A stretch of 64,000 bases of DNA, taken from NCBI GenBank assembly GCA_037013495.1, contig CM072801.1, positions 16,793,501-16,857,500 of the forward strand, read 5' to 3'. This DNA is from Hippophae tibetana (taxonomy: Eukaryota > Streptophyta > Magnoliopsida > Rosales > Elaeagnaceae). The notes below the pieces were generated by a model. The model was not told the origin of the DNA and ran no database searches. It worked only from the letters and a program-made list of their open reading frames with translations. Every line of letters starts with the position of its first letter. Position 1 is the stretch's first letter. Of this stretch, positions 35,177 through 45,844 are shown piece after piece. The position numbers and the translations under genes were made by a program.

Positions 35177-37748
35177 AGAAGTAGAAAAGAAGATACGTTG
35201 CTTGTGCACAGACAATGGCAGAGAATATAGCTCAAATGAGTCCTCTCAATACCTAAGGGAATGTTGAATACGTCATCAGTACATATGTGCCAATATGCCA
35301 CAACAAAATGGTGTAGCGAAGAGAAAGAACCAACATCTTGCAAAAATTTGTTGAAGTATGCTACATGAAAAGAATGTACTTGAGAGGTTTTGGGCTGAAG
35401 CGCTGAGAACTACAACCTTTATGATTCCTCAACCAAGGTTAGGATTTGTTTTACCTTTTGAAAAACTGTGGAACATGAAACCTACAGTTAGCTACTTTTG
35501 AGTATTTGGTTGTGTATGATATGTATTTTTTCTTGATCATTTGTGGAGCAAGTTTGATAAGAATGTTGTTAGATGTATCTTTATGGATACGACAGCCAAA
35601 GAAAAGGGTGTAAATTATGTGATCAAACAAGTGGAAGATGTTACACTTCACGAGATGTGGTGTTCAATAAAGCATCTTCTTTGTGGTCCTCAAAGAAGGA
35701 GATGTTTCCATACTCGAGAGATTTTGAAGACAAGCTGCAACACAAGATGGGGGAGCATAATATTCAACTTCAAGCTTAAATGAATCAGGAGATGCTAAAA
35801 GTGATGATGTCGAACAAAGAGTAACTTAAAGTCCTTGGAAAATTGGCCTATATCAACAAACAAATGAAAAAGGTGGACCTAGTGAAACAAAAGAATCAAA
35901 TCCATAATCTTAACTCTGAAAGTTAACAAGAACATGAAGGCCAAATCCTAAATATGCCAATGTATCCATAGTTGAAGAAGCCACTATAATATAACTTAAG
36001 ACGTTCTAAGAGGCATCACAAATATCTAAGTGGATGATAGCTATGAAAGAAGAGATTGATACACTTCAACAAAATCAAACTTAGGACCTGGTGAGAAAAC
36101 CAGGAGATGTGAAACCCATATCCTGTAAATGGGTTTACAAGATAAAGCATCGTCCAGATGGGTAAAATTGAGAGATAAAAGGCATAATTGGTAGCTCGTA
36201 GTTTCTCTCAATAGTATGGAATAGACTATGATGAAACTTTTATTTCAATGAAAAAACTTACAATTGTACAAGTTATACTTGCACTTGTAGCCAACAAAGA
36301 CTAGAATTTGTGATAGATGGATGTGAAGAACACTTTTCTTCATGGAAAGCTGGATCAGGAGATCTATATGATCCAACCAATGGATTTTCATAGCCAAGTT
36401 AATCCTGAATATGTGTGTAAGTTGCATAAAGCACTTTATGGATTGAAACAAGCCCCCAAAGCATGGTATAGTAAAATTGCTAAATTTTTAACATAAAGTG
36501 GTTATTTAGTAACACTTGCAGATTCCAACTTGTTTGTCAAATCCAATGAAGGAAAGTTGGCTATCGTGCTAGTGTACGTAGATGATTTATGCATAACCGG
36601 TGATGATGAGGTAGAAATTCTTTGGACAAAGGAGAATTTATCAGTTCATTTCCAGATGAAGGAACTTGGACAGCTCGAGAACTTCCTTGCTCTAGAGGTT
36701 GATCGAACATAAGAAGGAATATTTCGTTGTTAGCAAAAATATTCCAAAGATTTGTTGAAGAAGTTCAAAATTCTTAAATGCAAGCCGATTTCGATATCGA
36801 TGAAACCAAATGCCAAAATTTGTGCAAATGAAGTAAAATATTTGGAATATGTGACAATGTATCAAAAATTGGTAAGTAGTTTGATCTACTTAACCTTAAC
36901 TTGACCTACCATTTCTTATACAATTAGTGTGATGAGTTGATACATGAAAAATCCAAAGAAGCCTCATTTGGAAGCAGTTCGACGAATAATGAGGTATGTG
37001 AAGAGTACAATTGACTATAGTATTTTGTACAAGAAAGGTGGAGAGAGTAAATTAGTTAGTTGCTACGATGCTGACTATGCAGGAGATCATGACACGAGGA
37101 GATCAACAACTAGGTATGTGTTTAAGCTTGGTTCTGGAAAAATTTCTTAGTGTAGCAAGAGACAGCTGACAATACCATTATCAACCGGTTAAGTTGAGTA
37201 TCAAGCAACAACAATGGTATCTTAAGAGAGTACATGGTTAATACAGCTAATGAATAATCTATATCAATTAGTATATTATGCAGCTCTGTTATACTGTGAC
37301 AATCTGTCAGCAATTCTTTTGGTAGAGAATCCAGTATTTCATGCAAGAACTAAGCATATTGAAGTGCATTATCATTTTATTAGAGAAAAAGGTTTTGCAA
37401 TAATAAATTGAGATGAGAGAAAAATCAAGACAGATGATCAAGTTATAGACTTGTTTACGAAAAACTTAAGCATTAATAAGTTTGAAATGTTTCACAATCA
37501 ACTCGACATAGTAAAAATAGTGAGAATTGGTATTGAGGGGAAGTATTGAAGATCAACCCCAACTCAATGTAATGAAAGCTTCTCAAATGTTGAAGAAAGT
37601 TTTTTTTTCAAAGAGAAAATCCTAGAATGATGTAGAAAGAAGAAGTGTATAGAATGTGGTAATAATGTGTGGCTAGAATTATTACTTAGTTTTATATTTT
37701 GAGTGATTAGAATTATTTCTTAGTTTTATATTTGAGTGGTAAGAATTA

Positions 37749-39069
37749 TGATGCGTATTTTCGCAAGTGTACGAATCGTTCAAGTAATAAAGTGTACAAA
37801 AGTACGGATATCAAACCCACAAGGAATGGCGTTACTAAGTACCGAAATTGACTAATCCTAATTTTATTTGAAAACCAAATTGTTGAAATTGTTTAAGAAG
37901 CAAATTAACTTAAAACTAAAGCAAATAACACAATTAAATGTTGCTCACAAATTATTAAAAATGCTAAGGCATTTTATTTCGCTAAATCAATTCAATCCGA
38001 TTTCAAGTCATGTTATATGAGAATCAAAGCTACAATTGATGGTTGAAAAACCCAAATTTACCTAATACTCTCTCTCGAGTTATATTAGAATTACTTATCT
38101 ATGAAAACCAACTATATTTCTATGAATATTTAATCACAAACAAGCACATTACGATTTATGGAATTTCTAGAATAACCACATACATCATGCATTAGTTCTC
38201 ACACTCGCATTCAACATACGGTATTTATCACAAGAAGCATTCATTACACATCTCCTCTCGGTCTCAATATAATGCAACAAATCATCTAAATCTTGGCCAG
38301 AAATTTAAAAACATTAAGCATGGAAATAAATACTCAACTTGAAAACAATGAACTCATATAACAATAACCAAAGAAATCAGATTTTCTTGATTCAACTACA
38401 TCATAGCCTTAGCAAAAACGAATTAGTTCATAATAGAAATAAGAACAAACATATTCTCAATTGAATCCATGAATAACAAATCTAAATAAAATGCAGAAAG
38501 TAAAGGCTAAGGAGAATAGATGAAAAACTCTTGAAGATTAAGACTTGGTAGCAACAATGGTGATGATCCTTCAATGCTTCTCCAAATTTTCTTTCCAAAA
38601 TTGCCTTTTCTCCTCCAAAAATGTCTTAGACATGCTCTCTCTGCCATGGCCCCTTTCTCCATCATATTGTATATATAGATATAGGGTTTTGGGTGTAATT
38701 TTGGAACAAAACAACCAAAAAAATGTGTTTTCGGACGAAACGCGCCGGCGGCGACATTATTCTCGTCGGGGCGAGATTTCTGGAAAATAAAATTTTTGGT
38801 TTTCTAATTTTGGCCGGCGGCTAAATTAATGTGACCGGCGGCCAAATTTCCAAATTTTGAAACTTTGTTTTCTTTTTATTTTCACTCAATCCCGATCATT
38901 GAACTTTGTCCCAAACTTCTCCAAAATCATGATTTTACCTGAAATTGCACTTTAAACACGAAATACCCGTGAAATGATATTTGTGGATTAAATAATCAAA
39001 TAAACGCAATTTTCACACAAATATCAACATTTAAATCATAACAAAAATGCAATAATTTGACTCTTATCA
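37749..39069 (-). repeat. 3' LTR of the pol-less Gypsy element
   Basis: Its left end is TGATGCGTATTTTCGC and its right end CTCTTATCA, with the inverted repeat TGATAAG/TGATGCG. It is nearly identical to 44337-45659 except for an unrelated block at about 38776-38842. Confidence 0.92.
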
Positions 39070-40680
39070 CAACCCCCAACTAGCTTCTTGCTAGTCTCTT
39101 GCAAGAAAAGCGATCTATGAATAATTTCAAAGGAGACATTAAAAGAATAATTCAAAGGAAATTTATTCTATTTACAACATTACATTAAGCATATGCAATA
39201 AGCCTTTAAACCCCTAGGCGACCCTAGTAGTACGAGTTGTAGTCTCGTGAGGGCTTCCAATGATGATACCCACAAACATCTTACCTATAACTATCCTAAC
39301 TTAAAACAATAAAATCACATAACAAATAATTTGCACAAATGTCTCAAAAATTGTAAATAACACCCAACATATAGAATAATTAAATGTCACCTAAGCTTTA
39401 AGAAATCTCAAATGCCAATTCACTTTTGTTATTGACTCTTAAACATCCATCAAACCACAAACCAATAGCCATAATGCCCGGATAATATTATGCATAACAT
39501 CCACAAAACAAAAAGGTGAAATCTCAAACTCCATAGGCTCACTTTTCAAACCTCTCTCCACTAATGAAGGAAAATACACCACTGCGGATCAATAGGACTT
39601 TATGAGGTTTGTAATGTTAGGCTTAGATATTTGGTTAAGAAAGAATGGGAAATTTCAAAATTCAAATAAGGGCACTTATTAGATTAAACACAACCAATTA
39701 AGTAAAAGAGTAACACCATTCAACCCAAATTGTTTCTTCCGATCATAACCCATTTTTCCACAGATAAACAAAGTTCTTCCTCAATCTTTCACCTCAGTAC
39801 ATCCATCACTAACACTCTTTTATTTACTAGAATGTGAAGGCTTTCTTCTTCTTCTTCTTCTTTTTTTTTTTTGCATCCTTACTCCAATTGCTCTTGAAAA
39901 GCCAACCACTTTCTTCCAATATGTGTGGAAATTGTTTTTTTTTTTTGTTTTTTTTCATCCTTACTCCAATTGCTCTTGAAAAGACATAATCCCCAACCAA
40001 TTTCTTCCAATATATGTGGAAGATTTCTCCAATTTCTCTTGAAAAGTTTGTGTTCAAAATTAAGTGCTCTTAACAAATAAGGTAGGAATTATATATATAT
40101 ATTTTTGGCTCAATAAAAGGTAGGTTATATAAGGCAAAAAGAAAGAAAAGTAAGGCTAACAATATATTTAAATAGGCTCAAAGAGGTTACTAGTGATATA
40201 AGGATAACAAGGTAGGCTTAAAATGGCACAATCGATCCAAAAATGGCCTACATCATATCCTAAACAGTGCAATTCCAAATTATTTCGCCTCAAGAGGTTT
40301 TCAAATGAGTTCTAGAGTTTGTTGAGATCACAAAAATGTCCATGAAAAATTCGCACATAAGACTTCTCTAAGCATTTAGACTAATCAACCAAATCATACC
40401 ACATACCAAAAGAGTCGCCAACTAGGTAAAATCAACATTTGAAATTATCTTTAAACCAAAGCAAAATTTAATGTCTTCTATAAGCTACTTGTTATCACAA
40501 TCACATTATTACTGCAAATTAAAACAAGTAAAATGCAAATGAGAAAAAAAATAATAAAAATAAGACAATAAAGAAATAAAAGAAATTAAATCAAAATGAA
40601 GAAAAATAAATGGAAAATCAAAATTAAACACAACTAAACACACAAACAAAACTACTAAAAATGAAAGGAAGAAAAGATTT
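39070..40680 (-). other. Non-coding 3' internal region of the Gypsy element
   Basis: About 1.6 kb lies between the coding remnant and the 3' LTR. It holds imperfect repeats (CTCTTGAAAAG and TCTTCCAATATGTGTGGAA twice, near 39880-40040) and homopolymer tracts. No domain is recognisable. Athila/Tat elements often carry such a region. Confidence 0.6.
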
Positions 40681-41119
40681 ACCGTCTACCGCACCCCCAA
40701 CCAAAACCTTACATTATCCTCAATGTAAGAAAGGAAAGAGATATCTCCTTTCCGCCGACAATGAAACTGCCCTCGCTGGCGGTGAACGTAAGATTTTTTT
40801 TTTCTTAGATGGGATGGCATTGGTTTTAGCTCAATCTTATTGGCTCCATTCTTTACCAATGAGGTTGGAGTTTCATTTGTTCCCAACTCCTTAAATGTTT
40901 CATCACTACACAAATATTCATCAGGTGCTGCCAGTAATTCAGAATATTGTCTCATCCTCTCATCTTCCTCCTCAATTGTTGCAGATTTCACAAGGCAAGC
41001 TTCTAGAGGTAGTAAAGAAGTTTTCTCCTCAATAGTTTCCGAGATTAACCCATCAAGAGTGTTAATTTGAAAACAACACTACTACAAAACTGGGTATATA
41101 AGTCGGGTTTTAACCGACT

Positions 41120-41312
41120 TTAAACTAATTTAAAGTCGGTTCGCTGAACCGACTTTAAATTAAATGACTTAAAGTGTAAAGTCGGTTCAAGGTGTGAACC
41201 GACTTTACGTTTAAAGTCGGTTCACGGGATGAACCGACTTTACGTTTAAAGTCGGTTCACGCGATGAACCGACTTTACGTTTAAAGTCGGTTCACGCGGT
41301 GAACCGACTTTA
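41120..41312. repeat. 35-bp hairpin tandem repeats, left subterminal region of the CACTA element
   Basis: TAAAGTCGG recurs at 41177, 41212, 41247 and 41282 with an exact 35-bp period. Each unit is itself an inverted repeat TAAAGTCGGTTCA..TGAACCGACTTTA. A less perfect unit precedes them from about 41120. Confidence 0.92.
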
Positions 41313-41764
41313 ACTTTTTTTTTTTTTTTTAAATTTATTCATATTCAACCTGTATTCGAGCAGAAAAAAAATCAATATCAGTTTAACAAATATTTCAAAT
41401 AATACAAATATTTGAAAAATAAAATATTAATTAATAACAGAAAAATTACCATGGTTTTGTTCTATTTTATTCAAGATCGTCATATTCTTCTCCTTATGTT
41501 ATAATAGAAACCTACATATATAATACAACAATCTATACATATAAATAATAACACATAATAACAGGAAAAAAATATGAATAATAGGGGATCTAAAAGATTA
41601 GTTAGAGAGGAAGAAAACTCACTAAACGATGTTGGAAATGGTAGTCGTAGGTGGCCGAAAAATGAGAAAGAGTGGAGGAGAATGTTTTCGATTTTTTAGA
41701 GTTCTGGAACGCTGAAAATAGTTTCTGTCTGGGAAGAAAGAAGAGAAAATATTTATCCACGTGT

Positions 41765-42000
41765 GTAGCGTCGGTTGACGTGTCGAACCGACGCTATGTT
41801 ACGTGGATAGCGTCGGTTGACACCTGGAACCGACGCTATCCACGTAGGATAGCGTCGGTTGACACCTAGAACCGACGCTACGCCCACGCATAGCGTCGGT
41901 TTGACACATAAACCGACGCTACGTCCTACGTGGATAGCGTCGGTTCGACATCGAACCGACTTTAAACTAATTTAAAGTCGGTTTTTAGAAAAAACCGACT
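41765..42000. repeat. Hairpin repeats, right subterminal region of the CACTA element
   Basis: Repeated TAGCGTCGGTTGACACCT..AACCGACGCTA units are joined by CCACGT linkers, ending in one AAAGTCGG-type unit next to the terminal repeat. The core differs from the left array (GCGTCGG against AAAGTCGG). Confidence 0.88.
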
Positions 42001-44315
42001 TTACGTATCGACTTATATACCCAGTTTTGTAGTAGTGCAAGAATGTACGTCACTTGGAAATTTTATTTCTTCAAAAACATCAAAAGTCACTTGTTCATCT
42101 TGCACCCGTAGAATGAGCTTTCCTTGCTGAACATCAATCAATCGTCTTCCAGTTGCAAGGAACGGTCTCCTCAATATCAATGGTATCTCTCTATCTTCCT
42201 CCATGTCAAGCACCATGAAATCTACAGGGAAAATAAATTTGTCAATTTTAATTAAAACATCCTCAATTACCCCTCGAGGATATTTCACCGATCGATCCGC
42301 TAATTGTAGAGAGATTGAAGTGGGCTTCACTTCTCCCAGGCCTAGTTTCTTGAAAATAGAAAGTGGCATCAAATTAATGCTTGCTCCTAAATCACATAGG
42401 ACTTTATCAAAATTGCAACTTCCTATAGTACAAGGTATAGTAAAAATCCCTGGGTCTTTCAATTTCTGTGGCAAATTTCTTTGAAGAACTGCACTGCACT
42501 CCTCATTTAGCATGACAGTTTCATAATCTCACAGCTTCCTCTTCTTTGATAGAATTTCCTTCATGAATTTTGCATACTTGGGCATTTGTTCCAACATCTT
42601 TGCAAAAGGAATGTTAATATGCAATTTCTTAAAAATATCCAGAAATTTATCAAATTGATTATCAAGCTTTTTCTTATTCAATCTTTGAGGATATGGGATA
42701 GAAGGCACATATTTCGCATATGGGGAGGGTTGAATATCTTGGGATCTTGATGGATTTTCTTTAGATTCTTCCATCTTTTTCTCTGATTTCCTCTACCATT
42801 CAAGTTCTTTACCACTTCTCAATGTGATAGCCTTTGCATGCTCTGTGGGATTTATTGTGTCACTAGGTAGCGATCCTTGAGACCTTTCTACAATCTGCTT
42901 TGAAAGCTACCCCAGTTGGTTTAGGATGTCCCTGTTGATTGCCTCTTGATTTTTGAAATTTGCTCTTGTCTCATCAATGAACTTTCCCAAAATTTCTTCC
43001 AAATTTGTTTGTTTCTTCTCTTGAATCCCCCTTGGTTATTTCCCCATGACAAATTTGGATGATTCCTCCAACTTGGATTGTAGGTGTTCGAATATGGGTT
43101 ATGTTGAGGTTTTTGGAAATTTGAAACATAATTTGCTTACTCAGCATTTGGTGAAGCAAATGGATTTCCAACTTGGCACTCGATACTAGCATGATTTCCA
43201 CCACATAAATCACATTGTGCATTTGGTTTGGATTCAAACTTGGATGACAAAGAATCCATCTTTCTTGAAAGAACAGTAACTTGAGCCGACAAAGCATTCA
43301 TTGAATCAATTTCATGCACTGTTGCTGGTCTTTTTGCAATTACCCGCTCTAAATGCCATTGGTTGTTGTTTTCTGCCATAATCTCTAACAACTCATGAGC
43401 ATCCTCCGGTGTTTTTCCCATTAAAGACCCTCCAGTTGCAGCATCAATCATTGCACGATAGTTTGAAACCAACCCATTATAAAATGTAGAGACTTGTAAC
43501 CAAATTGGTATACCATGATGTGGGCACTTCCTCAACATTTCTTTGAATCTTTCCCAAGCTTCATACAATTATTCTTGGTCATACTGTGTAAAATATGTGA
43601 TTTCATTCCTCAATTTTTCCGTCTTAGTAGGAGGAAAGAACTTGGACAAGAATTTCTGAACCAATTCATTCCATGTTGTAATTGATCCCGGTGGTAATGA
43701 GTTTAGCCACTCCTTGGCTTTATCCCGAAGTGAAAAAGGAAAAACCCTCAATCTTATAGCATCTTCAGACACACCATTTATCTTGTAAAGATCACACACC
43801 TTCAAAAAGTAAGCAATATGTGCATTTGGATCATCCTTTGACATTCCCCAAACTGATCTGATTGAACCATTTGGATAAAGGATGGTTTTATCTCAAAGTT
43901 ATTGGCTTGAATAGTTGGCCTCCTTATACCCGAAGTAGTTCCAGCAACATTAGGCGCATCATAATCCCTCAAAGCTCTACGATTTCCACCTCCCTCAACA
44001 AATGGTAGATCCATGGCTGATTGTCTATTAGGAGTTGAGGTTGAACACCTTCTCTCTCGATATAGATGCCTATATGTTCTATCAATCTCCGGATCAAATG
44101 GAAGAAGGTTAAGGCTTCTTGTACATCTCATACAAAAAATCCTACAACCAGAAAATCAACTAGCACAAAAATAACACAAAGTTACCTTTTTTTATGATAA
44201 ATAAAATAAAAGAGCAAAATCAACAAAATTAAAAATGAAACAATGATAAAGCAAATTAACTTCAAATTAAAACTAAGATTAGGTAGTATCGATATTAATA
44301 AAATCAAACCATTCC

Positions 44316-44335
44316 CTGGCAACGGCGCCAAAACT
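44316..44335 (-). other. Primer-binding site of the Gypsy element
   Basis: On the minus strand, TGGCGCCGTTGCCAGGG starts a few bases after the 5' LTR. This is the well-known primer site of Athila/Tat-type Gypsy elements, and it fixes the element orientation. Confidence 0.85.
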
Positions 44336-44336
44336 T

Positions 44337-45659
44337 TGATGCGTATTTTCGCAAATTTACGAATCGTTCAAGTAATAAAGTGTACAAAAGTACGGATATC
44401 GAACCCACAAGGAATGGCGTTACTAAGTACCGAAATTGACTAATCCTAATTTTATTTGAAAACCAAATTGTTGAAATTGTTTAAGAAGCAAATTAACTTA
44501 AAACTAAAGCAAATAACACAATTAAATGTTGTTCACAAATTATTAAAAACGCTAAGGCATTTGATTTCGCTAAATCAATTCAATCCAATTTCAAGTCATG
44601 TTATATGAGAATCAAAGCTACAATTGATGGATGAAAAACCCAAATTTACCTAATACTCTCTCTCGAGTTATATTAGAATTACTTATCTATGAAAACCAAC
44701 TATATTTATATGAAGATTTAATCACAAAAAAGCACATTATGATTTATGGAATTTCTAGAATAACCACATACATCATGCATTAGTTCTCACACTCGCATTC
44801 AAAATACGGTATTTATCACAAGAAGCATTCATTACACATCTCCTCTCGGTCTCAATATAATGTAACAAATCATCTAAATCTTGGCCAGAAATTAAAAAGC
44901 ATTAAGCATGGAAATAAATACTCAACTTGAAAACAATGAACTCATATAACAATAACCAAAGAAATCAGATTTTCTTGATTCAACTACATCATAGCCTTAG
45001 CAAAAACGAATTAGTTCATAAAAGAAATAAGAACAAACATATTCTCAATTGAATCCATGAATAACAAATCTAAATAAAATGCAGAAAATAAAGGCTAAGG
45101 AAAAGAGATGAAAAACTCTTGAAGATTAAGACTTGGTAGCAACAATGGTGATGATCCTTTAATGCTTCTCCAAACTTTCTCTCCAAAATTGCCTTTTCTC
45201 CTCTAAAAATGTCTTAGACCTGCTCTCTCTGCATGGCCCCTTTCTCCATCATATTGTATATATAGATCTAGGGTTTTAAGGGTAATTTTGGAACAAAAAA
45301 ACCAAAAAAATGTGTTTTCGGACAAAACGTGCCGACGGTGACATTATTCTCGCCGCGGTGAGATGAATTTGCCAAAATTTGTGCTCTCTGGAAGATTTTC
45401 ACCGTGCTTTCTATACGATTTTCGCTAGTGGCAAGATTTCCAAATTTTAAAACTTTGTTTTCTTTTTATTTTCACTCAATCCCGATGATTGAAATTTGTC
45501 CCAAACTCCTCCAAAATCATGATTTTACCTGAAATTGCACTTTAAACACGAAATACCTGTGAAATGACATTTGTGTATTTAATATTCAAATAAAAGCAAT
45601 TTTCACACAAATATCAACATTTAAATCCTAACAAAAATGCAATAATTTGAATCTTATCA
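44337..45659 (-). repeat. 5' LTR of the pol-less Gypsy element
   Basis: This is the partner of 37749-39069. It differs by scattered single changes plus an unrelated block at about 45364-45431. The AT-rich remainder aligns base for base over long runs. Confidence 0.92.
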
Positions 45660-45844
45660 AATTATTTCTTAGTTTTATATTTGGGTGATGAGAATTATTT
45701 CTTAGTTTTATATTTGAGTGGTTAGAATTATTTTTTAGTTTTATATTTGAATGGTTAGAATTATTTTTTTGTTTTATTTTTATGTGGTGTAGATTGCATG
45801 GTGAGGAATATAAATAGCCTACCTTATATTTGAGTTAAACATCC

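Larger units (their letters stand above)
41077..42037. mobile_element. Non-autonomous CACTA (En/Spm-type) DNA transposon
   Basis: This 961-bp element has 29-bp perfect terminal inverted repeats starting CACTACTACAAAACTGGG and a 3-bp target duplication CAA (41074-41076 and 42038-42040), which is diagnostic for CACTA transposons. The subterminal regions carry arrays of TAAAGTCGGTTC/GAACCGACTTTA (left) and TAGCGTCGGTT/AACCGACGCTA (right), likely transposase-binding repeats. No transposase is encoded; the central 41310-41760 is AT-rich. It inserted into the protease-proximal coding region of the Gypsy element and so is younger than it. Confidence 0.93.
40690..44131 (-). pseudogene. gag-protease region of the pol-less Gypsy element
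   Basis: Minus strand, in order: gag N-terminus with PFDPEIDRTYRHLYRERR near 44080; retrotransposon gag domain near 43570-43830 (AHIAYFLKVCDLYK and KEWLNSLPPGSITTWNELVQKFL); YNGL..MIDAATGGSLM near 43420-43490; CCHC-type knuckle CDLCGGNHASIEC near 43175-43215; aspartic protease near 42060-42500, where the active site is read as CDLGASINLMP. The reading that would lead toward RT (IELKPMPSHL) is seen near 40820. The coding sequence is split by the CACTA insertion, with a few other breaks. Confidence 0.85.
37749..45659 (-). mobile_element. Structurally complete but pol-less Gypsy element
   Basis: A 7.9-kb minus-strand insertion into a Copia LTR is flanked by AATTA on both sides (37744-37748 and 45660-45664). 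The LTRs are 37749-39069 and 44337-45659 (1321 and 1323 bp). The primer site AGTTTTGGCGCCGTTGCCAG lies at 44316-44335, and a G-rich tract (GTTGGGGG) touches the 3' LTR near 39070-39078. Gag and protease are recognisable (40690-44131). No reverse transcriptase, RNase H or integrase is seen, so it would depend on enzymes from a relative. A CACTA transposon sits inside it at 41077-42037. A few breaks affect the remaining coding part. The LTRs are mostly near-identical, so the insertion is fairly young. Confidence 0.9.
32015..45844 (+). mobile_element. Ty1/Copia retrotransposon, interrupted by two Gypsy insertions
   Basis: Same family as 17933-22355. Pieces are 32015-32555, 35177-37748 and 45660-45844. 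Parts are protease region (about 32030), GAG-pre-integrase (about 32180), integrase (32370-32555, resuming at 35177-35420), reverse transcriptase (about 36000-36710, with QAPKAWY and the catalytic YVDDL) and RNase H (about 36880-37460). The 3' LTR begins TATTGAAGATCAACC at 37544 and resumes at 45660, then stops near 45844 at a junction with another Copia. Many breaks, more than ten, so it is a fossil. It retains more reverse transcriptase than its sister at 17933. Confidence 0.88.

Noticed and set aside
41120-42000. Regular 35-bp repeats that might suggest a CRISPR array
   Set aside because: Units are back-to-back hairpins without unique spacers, lie inside a transposon with CACTA ends and a 3-bp target duplication, and the genome is a plant.
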